From Hymenobacter psoromatis (lineage in GTDB: Bacteria > Bacteroidota > Bacteroidia > Cytophagales > Hymenobacteraceae), in the NCBI RefSeq assembly GCF_020012125.1, contig NZ_JAIFAG010000001.1:3906001-3970000 (forward strand): a stretch of DNA of 64,000 nt, in the 5' to 3' direction. Under the pieces are notes generated by a model that had not been told where the DNA came from, did no database searches, and saw only the letters and a list, made by a program, of their open reading frames with translations. The position numbers and the translations under genes were made by a program. Shown here piece after piece: positions 34,708 to 43,075 of the stretch. Every line of letters begins with the position of its first letter. Position 1 is the stretch's first letter.

Positions 34708-36864
34708 ATGCCTACTTCCGGCCAAGACGAAACTCTACTCCTACACCTCAATGAGGCCATCGCTACGTTGCGCGACAAAGAGGTGCTGTTCCAGGTTATC
34801 ACCAATAAACTCCGGCTCATTTTTCCCTTCGACTTAATCGGCATTAATGTTTTTGATAAAGGCCTGCTTAACAGACGCTTGTTCTTTAAAAATTACTTAA
34901 TCACTATTCCCGAGCCGATTCCTGATTTCACCGCGGATTTCACGCCCATTGCTGGCTCACCCATTGAGCAGCTACTCGTCAATCCGCGAGTGCAATATAT
35001 CACCCTAGATGAGTATGCCCGTGATTATCCTGATTTTGAAGCGCTTAATCAACTGCGCCAGCAGGGTATTCAATACCTGACGCTGGCCCCGCTCTGGCTC
35101 AACGGGCACCTCACGGGCTACCTGATGCTGGCCGCCGCCCGTCCACCTGCTTTCACCCCGGCCGATGAAACACTGCTGGAAAAAATAGCCTCGCTGGTCG
35201 CCATTGCCGTCCGCAACTCGCTTGATTTTGAGGAGATTGCCCGGCGCGAACAGCAGCGCACGCTTCAGCTTAATATTACGAATGCCCTTCTCAGTATTAA
35301 GCAGCGCGAGCCGCTGTTCCGGGCCATTGCCGAGGAGCTAGGGCAGGTAGTAACCTTCTATTACTTTGGTATTCGGGTGCAGCGAGCCGGGGCGCGAGGC
35401 ACCTACGAGAGTTTCGCGGAGTTTACCCGGCCTCACGAAGACCTGCGCGCCCCGCTGCTGGCCCTCGACCCTAACCGCTTCAATAACAACAACAACGAAC
35501 TAGCGCAGCTCTACAACCAGGTAGCGGACCTGCTGCAAACGCCCGGTCTGTACGCGGGCGACGACTTTCGGGCACTGGCCACGCGCTACCCGGCCATGCG
35601 CTACATCTACGAAACGCACCAGGTGCGGGCCCTGCTCATCGTGCCCATCTGGCAGCGGCCCGATGGGGCGGCGGTACTCATGCTGGCCTCGCCCACGCCG
35701 GCCGGCTTCGGCCCCAACGACCTAGGTACCGTGCAGGCGCTAGTGCCGCAGATTACGCTAGCCCTCGAAAACCTGTTTGCCTTCGAGCAGATAGAGGAGC
35801 TAAAGGCGCAGGTAGAGCAGGAGCGCACCTATTTAATTGATGAAATCAACACCGACCGGCCCACCGACGGTCTTATCGGCAACAGCCCGGCCTTACAGCT
35901 GCTGCGGCAGCGTATCGCGCAGGTAGCTGGCACCGATGCCACGGTGCTTATCACCGGCGAAACCGGTACTGGCAAAGAGGTAGTAGCGCGAGCTCTGCAC
36001 CAGGCGTCGCCCCGCCACAGCCGGGCGCTGGTCAAACTCAATTGCGCCGCCCTACCTGCGCAGCTGATTGAGAGCGAACTATTTGGGCACGAAAAGGGCG
36101 CGTTTACCGGGGCCGTGGAACGGCGCATCGGCAAGTTTGAGCTGGCCGATGGCGGCACTATTTTCCTGGATGAGGTGGGTGAGCTACCCCTCGACCTGCA
36201 AGCCAAGCTGCTGCGCGTGCTGCAAGAAAAGGAGTTTGAGCGCCTGGGCGGCAACCGCGTGCTCACCACCGATGCCCGCGTGCTGGCCGCCACCAACCGC
36301 GTGCTCGAAGACGAGGTGCGCGCCGGCCGCTTCCGCGCCGACCTCTACTACCGCCTCAACGTGTTTCCGATGCATTTGGCCCCGCTGCGCGAGCGGCCCG
36401 AGGATATTGCGCCCTTGGTGCAGCACTACCTGGCTACTCTTAGCAAGCGGCTGGCGCGGCCGCCGCGCCCCATTCGCCCCGCCGACCTGGCCGCCCTGCA
36501 CGCCTACCCCTGGCCCGGCAACATCCGCGAGCTGGAGCACGTGCTGGAGCAGGCCATCATCGTGAGCCAGGGTGCATGGCTGGAATTCGGCGGCTTTGCG
36601 GCGGGCCCGCCGCTGCTGGCCCTACCCCCCGGCCCCACCCCAGCGCTGGCCGAGGTGGCCTCTACCCCCCCCACCCCGGCCGATGGGGTGCCCCTCAAAA
36701 CGCTGCGCGAGCAGGAGCGCGACCATATTCTGGCCGCGCTACGCCACACCGGCGGCCGCGTAAGCGGCGCGCAGGGTGCGGCCACCATCCTGGATATTAA
36801 CCCTAAAACCCTGGAGGCTCGCATGAAGAAGCTCGGCATCCGGCGCACGGTGGTAGCGGGGTAG
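34708..36864 (+). CDS. Sigma-54-dependent activator with GAF domains
   Basis: An AAA+ transcription activator of 718 residues. Two GAF-like sensory domains fill about residues 10-170 and 185-365. The AAA+ core holds Walker A GETGTGKEVVARAL near 416, the sigma-54 contact loop ESELFGHEKGAFTGA near 463, Walker B GGTIFLDEVGEL and the R-finger region RFRADLYYRLNVFP. A Fis-type helix-turn-helix closes the protein (VSGAQGAATILDINPKTLEARMKK). There is no receiver domain, so a ligand, redox or phenolic signal is likely. Divergent from the efflux genes, which are its probable targets. Confidence 0.9.
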   Translation: MPTSGQDETLLLHLNEAIATLRDKEVLFQVITNKLRLIFPFDLIGINVFDKGLLNRRLFFKNYLITIPEPIPDFTADFTPIAGSPIEQLLVNPRVQYITLDEYARDYPDFEALNQLRQQGIQYLTLAPLWLNGHLTGYLMLAAARPPAFTPADETLLEKIASLVAIAVRNSLDFEEIARREQQRTLQLNITNALLSIKQREPLFRAIAEELGQVVTFYYFGIRVQRAGARGTYESFAEFTRPHEDLRAPLLALDPNRFNNNNNELAQLYNQVADLLQTPGLYAGDDFRALATRYPAMRYIYETHQVRALLIVPIWQRPDGAAVLMLASPTPAGFGPNDLGTVQALVPQITLALENLFAFEQIEELKAQVEQERTYLIDEINTDRPTDGLIGNSPALQLLRQRIAQVAGTDATVLITGETGTGKEVVARALHQASPRHSRALVKLNCAALPAQLIESELFGHEKGAFTGAVERRIGKFELADGGTIFLDEVGELPLDLQAKLLRVLQEKEFERLGGNRVLTTDARVLAATNRVLEDEVRAGRFRADLYYRLNVFPMHLAPLRERPEDIAPLVQHYLATLSKRLARPPRPIRPADLAALHAYPWPGNIRELEHVLEQAIIVSQGAWLEFGGFAAGPPLLALPPGPTPALAEVASTPPTPADGVPLKTLREQERDHILAALRHTGGRVSGAQGAATILDINPKTLEARMKKLGIRRTVVAG

Positions 36865-36914
36865 GGCGGCGGGAAGCGGCCAAGCGAATGCAACTTTTTT
36901 AGCCGTTGGAGCCT

Positions 36915-36922
36915 TATTTTTG
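36915..36922 (+). promoter_or_regulatory. -7 promoter box of radA
   Basis: TATTTTTG matches TAnnTTTG, 19 bases before the radA ATG. Confidence 0.55.
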
Positions 36923-36941
36923 CGAATTATTTTAGCAAAAA

Positions 36942-38342
36942 ATGGCCAAGGCAAGAACGGTTTTTTTCTGTCAGAACTGTGGGGCACAGTCAGCGAAGTG
37001 GATTGGGCGCTGCCCCTCGTGCGGCGAGTGGAATACCTACGTGGAGGAAGTGGTGCAGAAGGAGACTGCCGCTACCACCACCGGGCAGTGGAAGCCCGCT
37101 AGTACCGTGCCCGGCGGCAATTTGGCTAAGGCCGCCAAGTCGCGCCCACTGGCCGACATCAGGCACGAGGAAGAGCCGCGCATCATTACACCCGACGGCG
37201 AGCTGAACCGGGTGTTGGGCGGCGGGCTGGTGCCGGGCTCCATTGTGCTCATCGGCGGCGAGCCAGGCATTGGCAAGAGCACACTCATGCTCCAGATTGC
37301 CTTGATGATGAAGAAGCTACGTATTCTTTACGTGAGCGGCGAGGAGAGTGAGGCGCAGATAAAAATGCGCGCCGAGCGTTTGGCCGACGGCCAGCACCCC
37401 GGTTGCTACATCTTAACAGAGACGAACACCCAGAATATTTTCCGCCAAATAGACCAGGTAGAGCCCAACCTGCTCGTCATCGACTCCATCCAGACCATGC
37501 ACTCGACGCTGGTGGAGAGCGGCGCAGGCTCGGTGAGCCAAGTGCGCGAGTGCACCGCCGAGTTTCTAAAATACGCCAAGGAAACCGGCACGCCGGTACT
37601 GCTCATCGGCCACATTACGAAGGACGGCAGCATTGCCGGCCCTAAAATATTGGAGCACATGGTAGATACGGTATTGCAGTTTGAGGGCGACCGCCACCTG
37701 AGCTACCGCATTCTGCGCACCACCAAAAACCGCTTCGGTAGCACTTCCGAACTAGGTATTTACGAAATGCAGGGCAGCGGACTACGCCAGGTCAGCAACC
37801 CGTCCGAAATATTGCTTTCGCAGCGCGCCGAGAGCCTGAGCGGCATGGCCATTGGGGCCACGCTGGAAGGCAACCGGCCCTTATTAGTAGAAGTGCAGGC
37901 CCTGGTGACGCCTGCCACCTACGGCACGCCGCAGCGCAGCAGCACTGGCTTCGACGCCAAGCGCCTGCAAATGCTGCTGGCGGTGCTTGAAAAGCGCGCT
38001 GGCCTGCGCCTGGGCCAGCACGACGTATTTCTGAACATCGCCGGTGGCCTGCGGCTCGATGACCCGGCCCTCGATGCGGCCGTGTGCGCGGCGGTAGTAT
38101 CTAGTTTGAACGATTTGCCGATTCCGGGCGACGTGTGCCTGGCCGCTGAAGTAGGCCTGAGCGGGGAGATGCGCGCCGTGCCCCGCCTCGACCAGCGCCT
38201 GGCCGAAGCCGAAAAATTGGGCTTCCGCGAGATGTACGTCTCCCAATTCAACGGTAAAAACCTGGCCGACCAGGGCCGCGCCGGGCTGCGCATACAAGCC
38301 GTGAGCCGGCTCGACGAAGTGCTGCAAGGCTTATTCAGCTGA
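36942..38342 (+). CDS. radA: DNA repair protein RadA
   Basis: RecA-like helicase that drives branch migration during recombinational repair. 466 residues: N-terminal zinc finger (C10, C13, C25, C28 in CQNCG and CPSCGEW), Walker A GGEPGIGKST near residue 105, the RadA-specific KNRFGST motif near residue 265, and a C-terminal Lon-protease-like domain (LNIAGGLRLDDPALDAAVCA, VGLSGEMRAVPRLDQRLAEA). ATG at 36942, a promoter box upstream and a terminator downstream make it monocistronic. Confidence 0.95.
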   Translation: MAKARTVFFCQNCGAQSAKWIGRCPSCGEWNTYVEEVVQKETAATTTGQWKPASTVPGGNLAKAAKSRPLADIRHEEEPRIITPDGELNRVLGGGLVPGSIVLIGGEPGIGKSTLMLQIALMMKKLRILYVSGEESEAQIKMRAERLADGQHPGCYILTETNTQNIFRQIDQVEPNLLVIDSIQTMHSTLVESGAGSVSQVRECTAEFLKYAKETGTPVLLIGHITKDGSIAGPKILEHMVDTVLQFEGDRHLSYRILRTTKNRFGSTSELGIYEMQGSGLRQVSNPSEILLSQRAESLSGMAIGATLEGNRPLLVEVQALVTPATYGTPQRSSTGFDAKRLQMLLAVLEKRAGLRLGQHDVFLNIAGGLRLDDPALDAAVCAAVVSSLNDLPIPGDVCLAAEVGLSGEMRAVPRLDQRLAEAEKLGFREMYVSQFNGKNLADQGRAGLRIQAVSRLDEVLQGLFS

Positions 38343-38365
38343 GAGGGGTAAGGAAGGCAACGACA

Positions 38366-38408
38366 AAAGATAAAGCCCAGATAATAGGATTATCCGGGCT
38401 TTATCTTT
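38366..38408 (+). terminator. Terminator of radA
   Basis: AAAGATAAAGCCC (38366-38378) pairs with GGGCTTTATCTTT (38396-38408), with an inner GATAAT/ATTATC extension. Confidence 0.85.
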
Positions 38409-38589
38409 GGCTGAAATCATATTTTTCGAGACTATTCTTTTTTGCTTTGGTAATGCACCAAAGTAGTGACAAGCGTACCCTATCTTCGGTACAATAATTG
38501 ACTTTTACCGATAAAGTAGATAAGTAAGCACGTTAAGTTTTTAGGTTAATTACGCTTACTGGATTTAGCTGTTCCTTGTCCTACCTGAT

Positions 38590-40161
38590 ATGAAATTAAA
38601 TTTTACTTATATATTAACTTGCTGGTTAAGTTGCGCTGGGGCGCTAACCACCCAGGCCCAAACCGCCGCCAGCCAATCAGCAGGGTTTGCCGTCCTGACA
38701 GGCCGAGTCAGCAGCCCAACCTCCGATACGGTAGCGGTATCAATTCACGACAGCCCATTCGACTCCAATGAGCGAATTAGCTACGCCCGGATTAATGAAA
38801 AGGGCGAGTTTCGGCTTAAGGTGCCCGTAAACGGCTCAACCAAAGCGGACCTTGTATACGGCGATGCTGTAGCCGACTTGTTTCTGGACCCCGGCACCGA
38901 CATGGATGTGCGCTTTAAGGCCGACGACTTGCCGGGCACCGTCAGATTCAAGCCGAACGACGTGCCGACTGGCTTCGCTTCGCGCTTGCGCAACAGTAGC
39001 AACCTGACCGATGAGCAGCGCCACCGCTTGCAGATGGCCAACGCCAACTCGTACTTAACTGAATTTGACGAGCAATTTGTGTCAAACGATGGTTTTCAGG
39101 TACTTCCCGACAACATTCAGCTTTACGAAGCGCCGTTTGTGTCATTTCTGGACTACCGTATTAAGCATGAGCGTAACTTTTTGGAAGACCGGGCGGCTAA
39201 GCAGTCTTTCACTATCGATTTTTATAACTATGCCAAGGCTGATATTACCTATTCTAATGCAAATGACCGCCTGACATTTCCTGATTTGCGAGAGCAAGTA
39301 GTAAGCACCGAAGGTCGCATGGCAATGACGACCGGATATTACGATTTCCTGCGCGACCCTAGCTTACTGAACGACCAGTCGGCCATCGGTAACGAGCAGT
39401 TTCAGGAATTTTTGCTTAATTACGTGCACCACATGGCTGCGCAACAGAAGCACCTGCGCACCGACCCCGACTTCTATCCCTTCTGCTACGCGCTGGCCAG
39501 CAAGCGCCTCAATGGCACCATGAAGCTGCTGACGCTGGGCCGCATTCTTCAGGAGTCGTTTCGCTTTGGGCACGTGCGGCAGTCGGCAGCCATGCTGGCC
39601 GACTACCGCACCCTTGATTTGCATAAGCACTTTCTGCCCGCGCTCGAAACTGACTTCGGTAAGCATCAGGCGCTCGCTATCGGGTCGCAGGCCCCCGACT
39701 TCCGGCTGGTATCCGCCACCGGCGATTCGGTGCGGCTGAGCAGCTTCCAAGGCAAACTGGTGTACCTGAACTTCTGGAAATCGACCAACGGCCTGTGCCT
39801 GCGTGACCTAGCCTACGCCCAAGACTTGGTGAAGCGTTTCGAGGGCAAAAATATCGTGTTTGTAAACGTAGCGCTCGACGAGCTGGAAGTGCCTTGGCGG
39901 CAACTCGTTACCATTAAGAAGCTACCCGGCGTGCAGGTGCGCGCCGTGGGCGGCCTGCGCTCGGAGGTGGCCAAAGCCTACGGCTTATCGGAAGTGCCTA
40001 CTTATATGCTGCTGGGTGAAGACGGCACCATTCTCAACCCCAAGCCCAAGCGCCTGAGCAGCCGCGCCGCTGTGGACGAGATAAACCAGTCTTTTGGCAA
40101 GGCCGGCATTTACAGCGCGGCCGTGGCGCAACTCCCTACCCCTGCCAGCGCGGCCAAGTAG
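38590..40161 (+). CDS. TlpA/thioredoxin-like exported protein with a single cysteine
   Basis: 523 residues with a signal peptide (LTCWLSCAGALTTQAQ). An N-terminal beta-rich DUF4369-like part (VLTGRVSSPTSDTVAVSIHD) and a long helical middle precede a thioredoxin-like domain from about residue 360 (IGSQAPDFRLVSATGDSVRL, VYLNFWKSTNGLCLRDL, VFVNVALDE, YGLSEVPTYMLLGEDGTI with the cis-proline). The usual active-site pair WCxxC is replaced by STNGLC, leaving one cysteine (C403). Disulfide reductase activity is therefore doubtful; a binding or single-cysteine role is more likely. Low-GC start region with a clear promoter not seen. Confidence 0.85.
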   Translation: MKLNFTYILTCWLSCAGALTTQAQTAASQSAGFAVLTGRVSSPTSDTVAVSIHDSPFDSNERISYARINEKGEFRLKVPVNGSTKADLVYGDAVADLFLDPGTDMDVRFKADDLPGTVRFKPNDVPTGFASRLRNSSNLTDEQRHRLQMANANSYLTEFDEQFVSNDGFQVLPDNIQLYEAPFVSFLDYRIKHERNFLEDRAAKQSFTIDFYNYAKADITYSNANDRLTFPDLREQVVSTEGRMAMTTGYYDFLRDPSLLNDQSAIGNEQFQEFLLNYVHHMAAQQKHLRTDPDFYPFCYALASKRLNGTMKLLTLGRILQESFRFGHVRQSAAMLADYRTLDLHKHFLPALETDFGKHQALAIGSQAPDFRLVSATGDSVRLSSFQGKLVYLNFWKSTNGLCLRDLAYAQDLVKRFEGKNIVFVNVALDELEVPWRQLVTIKKLPGVQVRAVGGLRSEVAKAYGLSEVPTYMLLGEDGTILNPKPKRLSSRAAVDEINQSFGKAGIYSAAVAQLPTPASAAK

Positions 40162-40214
40162 ACTAGCTGGCCAGGCCCGCGCAAGCCCGGCGCGGTTTCC
40201 GCACGGATTTACTT

Positions 40215-40273
40215 AGGTAGAAGTGCCGGGTTAAAATGCCGATTCAACGTATTTTAACCCGGCACTTCTACCT
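40215..40273 (+). terminator. Inverted repeat terminator after the thioredoxin-like gene
   Basis: A perfect 23-base stem (40215-40237 with 40251-40273, loop 13) beginning AGGTAGAAGTGCCGGG, followed by TTTT. Confidence 0.85.
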
Positions 40274-40303
40274 TTTAACTCTGCTAGTGCGCGGGGCGCT
40301 GCC

Positions 40304-40311
40304 TACCTTCA
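40304..40311 (+). promoter_or_regulatory. -7-like box four bases before the radical SAM start
   Basis: TACCTTCA differs from TAnnTTTG at the last two positions and ends four bases before the ATG at 40316. The geometry equals that before glyA and points to a leaderless message. Confidence 0.4.
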
Positions 40312-40315
40312 TGCT

Positions 40316-41338
40316 ATGCGCTCTACCCTCCGCGATGGTTTTTCTCTGCTCCGCAAAGCCACGCCCGGCCGCCTGCTCAATGCTTTTCAGGTAGTTACTT
40401 CCTATATTATCAGCCGGGCCACGGGCCAGGCCCGCGCGTGGGGCCTGCCCGTGGCGCTGGCTTTTGAACCCACTACCAGCTGCAATCTGCGCTGCCCCGA
40501 GTGCCCCAGCGGCCTACGCTCCTTTACCCGGCCCACCGGGATGCTCCCCGCCGAGCTGTTTAAGCAGACAATGGACGAACTGGCCAGCCGGCTCTGGTAT
40601 CTCATTTTTTACTTCCAAGGCGAGCCTTACCTGCACCCGCAATTTCTGGACTTGGTGGAATACGCCAGCAAAAAGGGCCTCTACACCGCCACCAGCACCA
40701 ACGCTCACTTCCTAACCGACGACAACGCCCGCCGCACGGTAGAAAGCGGTCTGGACCGCCTTATCATCTCCCTCGATGGCACCACCCAGGAAGTGTACCA
40801 GCAGTACCGCATCGGCGGCAAGCTGGAAAAGGTACTGGCCGGCACCCGCAACGTAGTAAAATGGCGCAAAAAGCTGAAAAGCAGCACCCCGCGCATTATT
40901 TTCCAATTCTTGGTAGTGCGGCCCAACGAGCACCAAATCGAGGATGCCAAAGCGCTGGCCCAGGCGATGGGGGTAGACGATGTGTGGTTTAAAACCGCCC
41001 AGATTTACGACTACCAGCAGGGCTCGCCACTCATTCCAACCATCGATTACTACTCACGCTACGCGAACAACGGCAACGGCACGTTCAGTCTCAAGAATAA
41101 GCTGGTGAACGGCTGCTGGAAAATGTGGCACTCGTGCGTCATCACTTGGGACGGCAAAGTGGTGCCCTGCTGCTTCGACAAAGATGCTGAGTACCGCCTC
41201 GGCGACCGGCAACATGAGAGTTTCCGCGCCCTCTGGCACGGCTCCAAGTACCACAGCTTCCGCCAGGCTCTGCTCCAAGGCCGCGACCAGATTGAGATGT
41301 GCCGCAATTGCACCGAAGGCACTAAAGTGTGGGGCTAA
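40316..41338 (+). CDS. Radical SAM protein with SPASM-type C-terminus
   Basis: 340 residues. The radical SAM [4Fe-4S] motif is C56-x3-C60-x2-C63 in TTSCNLRCPECPSG. A SAM-binding core follows (YFQGEPYLHPQFLDLVEYAS, RLIISLDGTTQEVYQQYRIG). The C-terminal region has clustered cysteines (NGCWKMWHSCVITWDGKVVPCCFDKD and MCRNCTEG), as in SPASM enzymes that bind extra Fe-S clusters and modify peptides or small molecules. No precursor peptide or partner is visible, so the substrate is unknown. Confidence 0.88.
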   Translation: MRSTLRDGFSLLRKATPGRLLNAFQVVTSYIISRATGQARAWGLPVALAFEPTTSCNLRCPECPSGLRSFTRPTGMLPAELFKQTMDELASRLWYLIFYFQGEPYLHPQFLDLVEYASKKGLYTATSTNAHFLTDDNARRTVESGLDRLIISLDGTTQEVYQQYRIGGKLEKVLAGTRNVVKWRKKLKSSTPRIIFQFLVVRPNEHQIEDAKALAQAMGVDDVWFKTAQIYDYQQGSPLIPTIDYYSRYANNGNGTFSLKNKLVNGCWKMWHSCVITWDGKVVPCCFDKDAEYRLGDRQHESFRALWHGSKYHSFRQALLQGRDQIEMCRNCTEGTKVWG

Positions 41339-41340
41339 AT

Positions 41341-41500
41341 CACAGACTCAAAAGGATTTAACGGATTACGCAGATATGTCGCTACGCTCCTTTCCTACGT
41401 GGTTTAGAACGCACAAGTAGGGTACTACCTACTTGCGTTTACGTAGGAAAGGAGCGCAGCGACGTATTTGCGTAATCCGTTAAATCCTTTTGAGTCTGTG
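41341..41500. repeat. 160-base near-perfect palindrome (AATCCGTTAAATC family)
   Basis: Arms at 41341-41400 and 41441-41500 differ at 3 of 60 positions. The 40-base loop itself folds (AACGCACAAGTAGG with CCTACTTGCGTT). It fills the gap between two convergent genes. The outer part of each arm is the repeat unit seen at the starts of pdxJ and the ABC permease gene. Confidence 0.9.
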
Positions 41501-41502
41501 GT

Positions 41503-41847
41503 CTATTTAGTGCCTTTCACCAGGTTCTTACCCAGCGACTCTACTTTCAGAATAAACTGGTCCACGTCCTCGTTAGCATACACCCCATAGGCGGAAGAAA
41601 TAGTGCCTTTAGCCCCGTCGCTGGTTTCGATGGCGTAAAGAATGGCGGAATCATCAGGGTTACTTTCACCCTCGAAACGGAAATAGTCTACAATGGTCGT
41701 CTCCTCGGGGGTGTAGGCGGGAACATTGTCGTTGTCGTCCATTGTAGTCAGGCGGCCATCCTTCACCGTGAAATCGTTGGTGTAGCCCTGGCTGTTGAGC
41801 TTTTTCTCGACGGTAACGAGCGAGGTCATTTCTTCTTTGTCCTGCAT
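41503..41847 (-). CDS. Small conserved protein of unknown function
   Basis: 114 residues, acidic. Pattern: VTVEKKLNSQGYTNDFTVKD, an acidic segment (TMDDNDN), VDYFRFEGESNPDDSAILYA, TSDGAKGTISSAYGVYANED. Short Bacteroidota proteins with the same FRFEG-x2-NPDD and KGxxxxAYGVY pattern are often named phosphoribosylpyrophosphate synthetase in databases, but nothing here resembles that enzyme and the name looks inherited. No signal peptide or membrane span. The stop lies against the 160-base palindrome. Confidence 0.8.
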   Translation of the reverse strand: MQDKEEMTSLVTVEKKLNSQGYTNDFTVKDGRLTTMDDNDNVPAYTPEETTIVDYFRFEGESNPDDSAILYAIETSDGAKGTISSAYGVYANEDVDQFILKVESLGKNLVKGTK

Positions 41848-41890
41848 GGTGTTGGGGGCTGAGTGAGGGGTAGGGGCCTAACGCAGGCCG

Positions 41891-41912
41891 CCCCGGCTAT
41901 ACGGAGCCGGGG
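41891..41912. other. Hairpin CCCCGGCT-AGCCGGGG
   Basis: An 8-bp GC stem with a six-base loop between the two small genes. No U-run is present, so it may be a weak terminator or a message-stabilising element. Confidence 0.5.
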
Positions 41913-41954
41913 CAGTCAGGGGTTAATCAAAACTACAGTTTTTAAGCGCCGCCA

Positions 41955-42146
41955 TTAGCGGCTGACTGTGCGCGCCTCAATAGTGCGTTGCATGGCCTCT
42001 ACGTCAAAGGCTGCACCGCACGCGCCGCCGCAGCCTTTGGCGCAGCCGGCCTGCCCCTTGGCGGCGAATGTTTGGTACACGCGCCGGCCCAAATAATAAA
42101 GCGCGGCGGCGAACAAGGCAATGACTATGAGCAGTTGCGTCTCCAT
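41955..42146 (-). CDS. FeoB-associated Cys-rich membrane peptide
   Basis: 63 residues: one N-terminal membrane helix (LLIVIALFAAALYYLGRRVY) followed by a cysteine cluster (GCAKGCGGACGAAF). This layout matches the FeoB-associated Cys-rich membrane proteins that usually sit behind the ferrous iron transporter FeoB. No feoA or feoB is near, so here it is separated from its usual partner. Role unknown; metal binding by the four cysteines is likely. Confidence 0.75.
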   Translation of the reverse strand: METQLLIVIALFAAALYYLGRRVYQTFAAKGQAGCAKGCGGACGAAFDVEAMQRTIEARTVSR

Positions 42147-42208
42147 GATATCAAGAAAACTGAGCGGCCGTCAGAAAAGTTTAGGCGAGGCAACCGGCGC
42201 TCAGGCGG

Positions 42209-43075
42209 CTACCACTGAAAGCCCTCACCCCAGTGCTGCTTCAGCACGGCCTGCATCTCGTCGTGCACTAAGCCATTGGTAGCCAGCGCTTCGCGGTTGA
42301 ATACCGGGTCGCCATCGGCCAGCCACTGCGTGACCCTACCCCCCGCCTCGCGCACGAGCAAGACACCGGCGGCCACATCGTAGGAATTGATGTTGAACTC
42401 AAAGTAGCTGTCGAAGCGTCCGCAGGCCACGTAGGCCAGGTCGGTGGCCGCCGAGCCCCAGCGGCGCAGGCCCCTGGAGTTCTGCATAAACTCGGTGAGG
42501 ATGCGCAGGTAGGCATCAAGATGGGTGAACTTGTAGAAGGGCAAGCCGGTGGCGATGAGCGTATTATCCATCTTGTCGGCGGTGCTCACGCGGATGGGCT
42601 GCTCATTCAAAAACGCGCCGTGGCCCTGCGCGGCGCGGAAGCACTCGTCGCGGCTCACCTCATATACCACGCCTAGCACTGGCTCGTTGCCGCGCGCCAG
42701 GGCCACGCTCACTGCGAAGCAGGGTAGGCCGTGGATGAAATTAGTGGTGCCGTCGAGCGGGTCAATTATCCAGCGGTACTCGGTCTGGCTGGCTTCGGTG
42801 TTGGCCACGGTGCCTTCCTCCGTTACGAAGCCGGCCGTGGGTAGCAGCTGTTGCAGGCCCGCCACCAGCATTTTCTCCGACTCCTTATCCACATAAGAAA
42901 CCATATCGTGCAGGCCCTTGCTTTCAATTTTAGAGGCATCAAAATCCGTCACTTGCTGGCGGATAAACTGACCCGCCTGGCGGCAGAGCGCGGCCACAGC
43001 GTGCGAGAGGGGTAGGAGGTCGGGGGTCATAAGAAAGTAGCGCAGACTCTGTAATCCACGCTTAGATTGAGACAT
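42209..43075 (-). CDS. suhB: Inositol monophosphatase family protein
   Basis: Magnesium-dependent phosphatase of the IMPase/SuhB family (inositol phosphate, or PAP-type substrates). Metal-binding motifs: the first glutamate in FVTEEG, WIIDPLDGTTNFIHG and the C-terminal SYDVAAGVLLVREAGG. 288 residues from ATG at 43075, whose bases overlap the lnt stop by one (TAATG), which favours this start by coupling. An internal ATG at 43030 better fits the usual family length. Confidence 0.9.
   Translation of the reverse strand: MSQSKRGLQSLRYFLMTPDLLPLSHAVAALCRQAGQFIRQQVTDFDASKIESKGLHDMVSYVDKESEKMLVAGLQQLLPTAGFVTEEGTVANTEASQTEYRWIIDPLDGTTNFIHGLPCFAVSVALARGNEPVLGVVYEVSRDECFRAAQGHGAFLNEQPIRVSTADKMDNTLIATGLPFYKFTHLDAYLRILTEFMQNSRGLRRWGSAATDLAYVACGRFDSYFEFNINSYDVAAGVLLVREAGGRVTQWLADGDPVFNREALATNGLVHDEMQAVLKQHWGEGFQW

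Noticed and set aside
41503-41847. Database-style name phosphoribosylpyrophosphate synthetase
   Set aside because: The 114 residues lack the PRPP-binding and ATP-binding motifs and are far too short.
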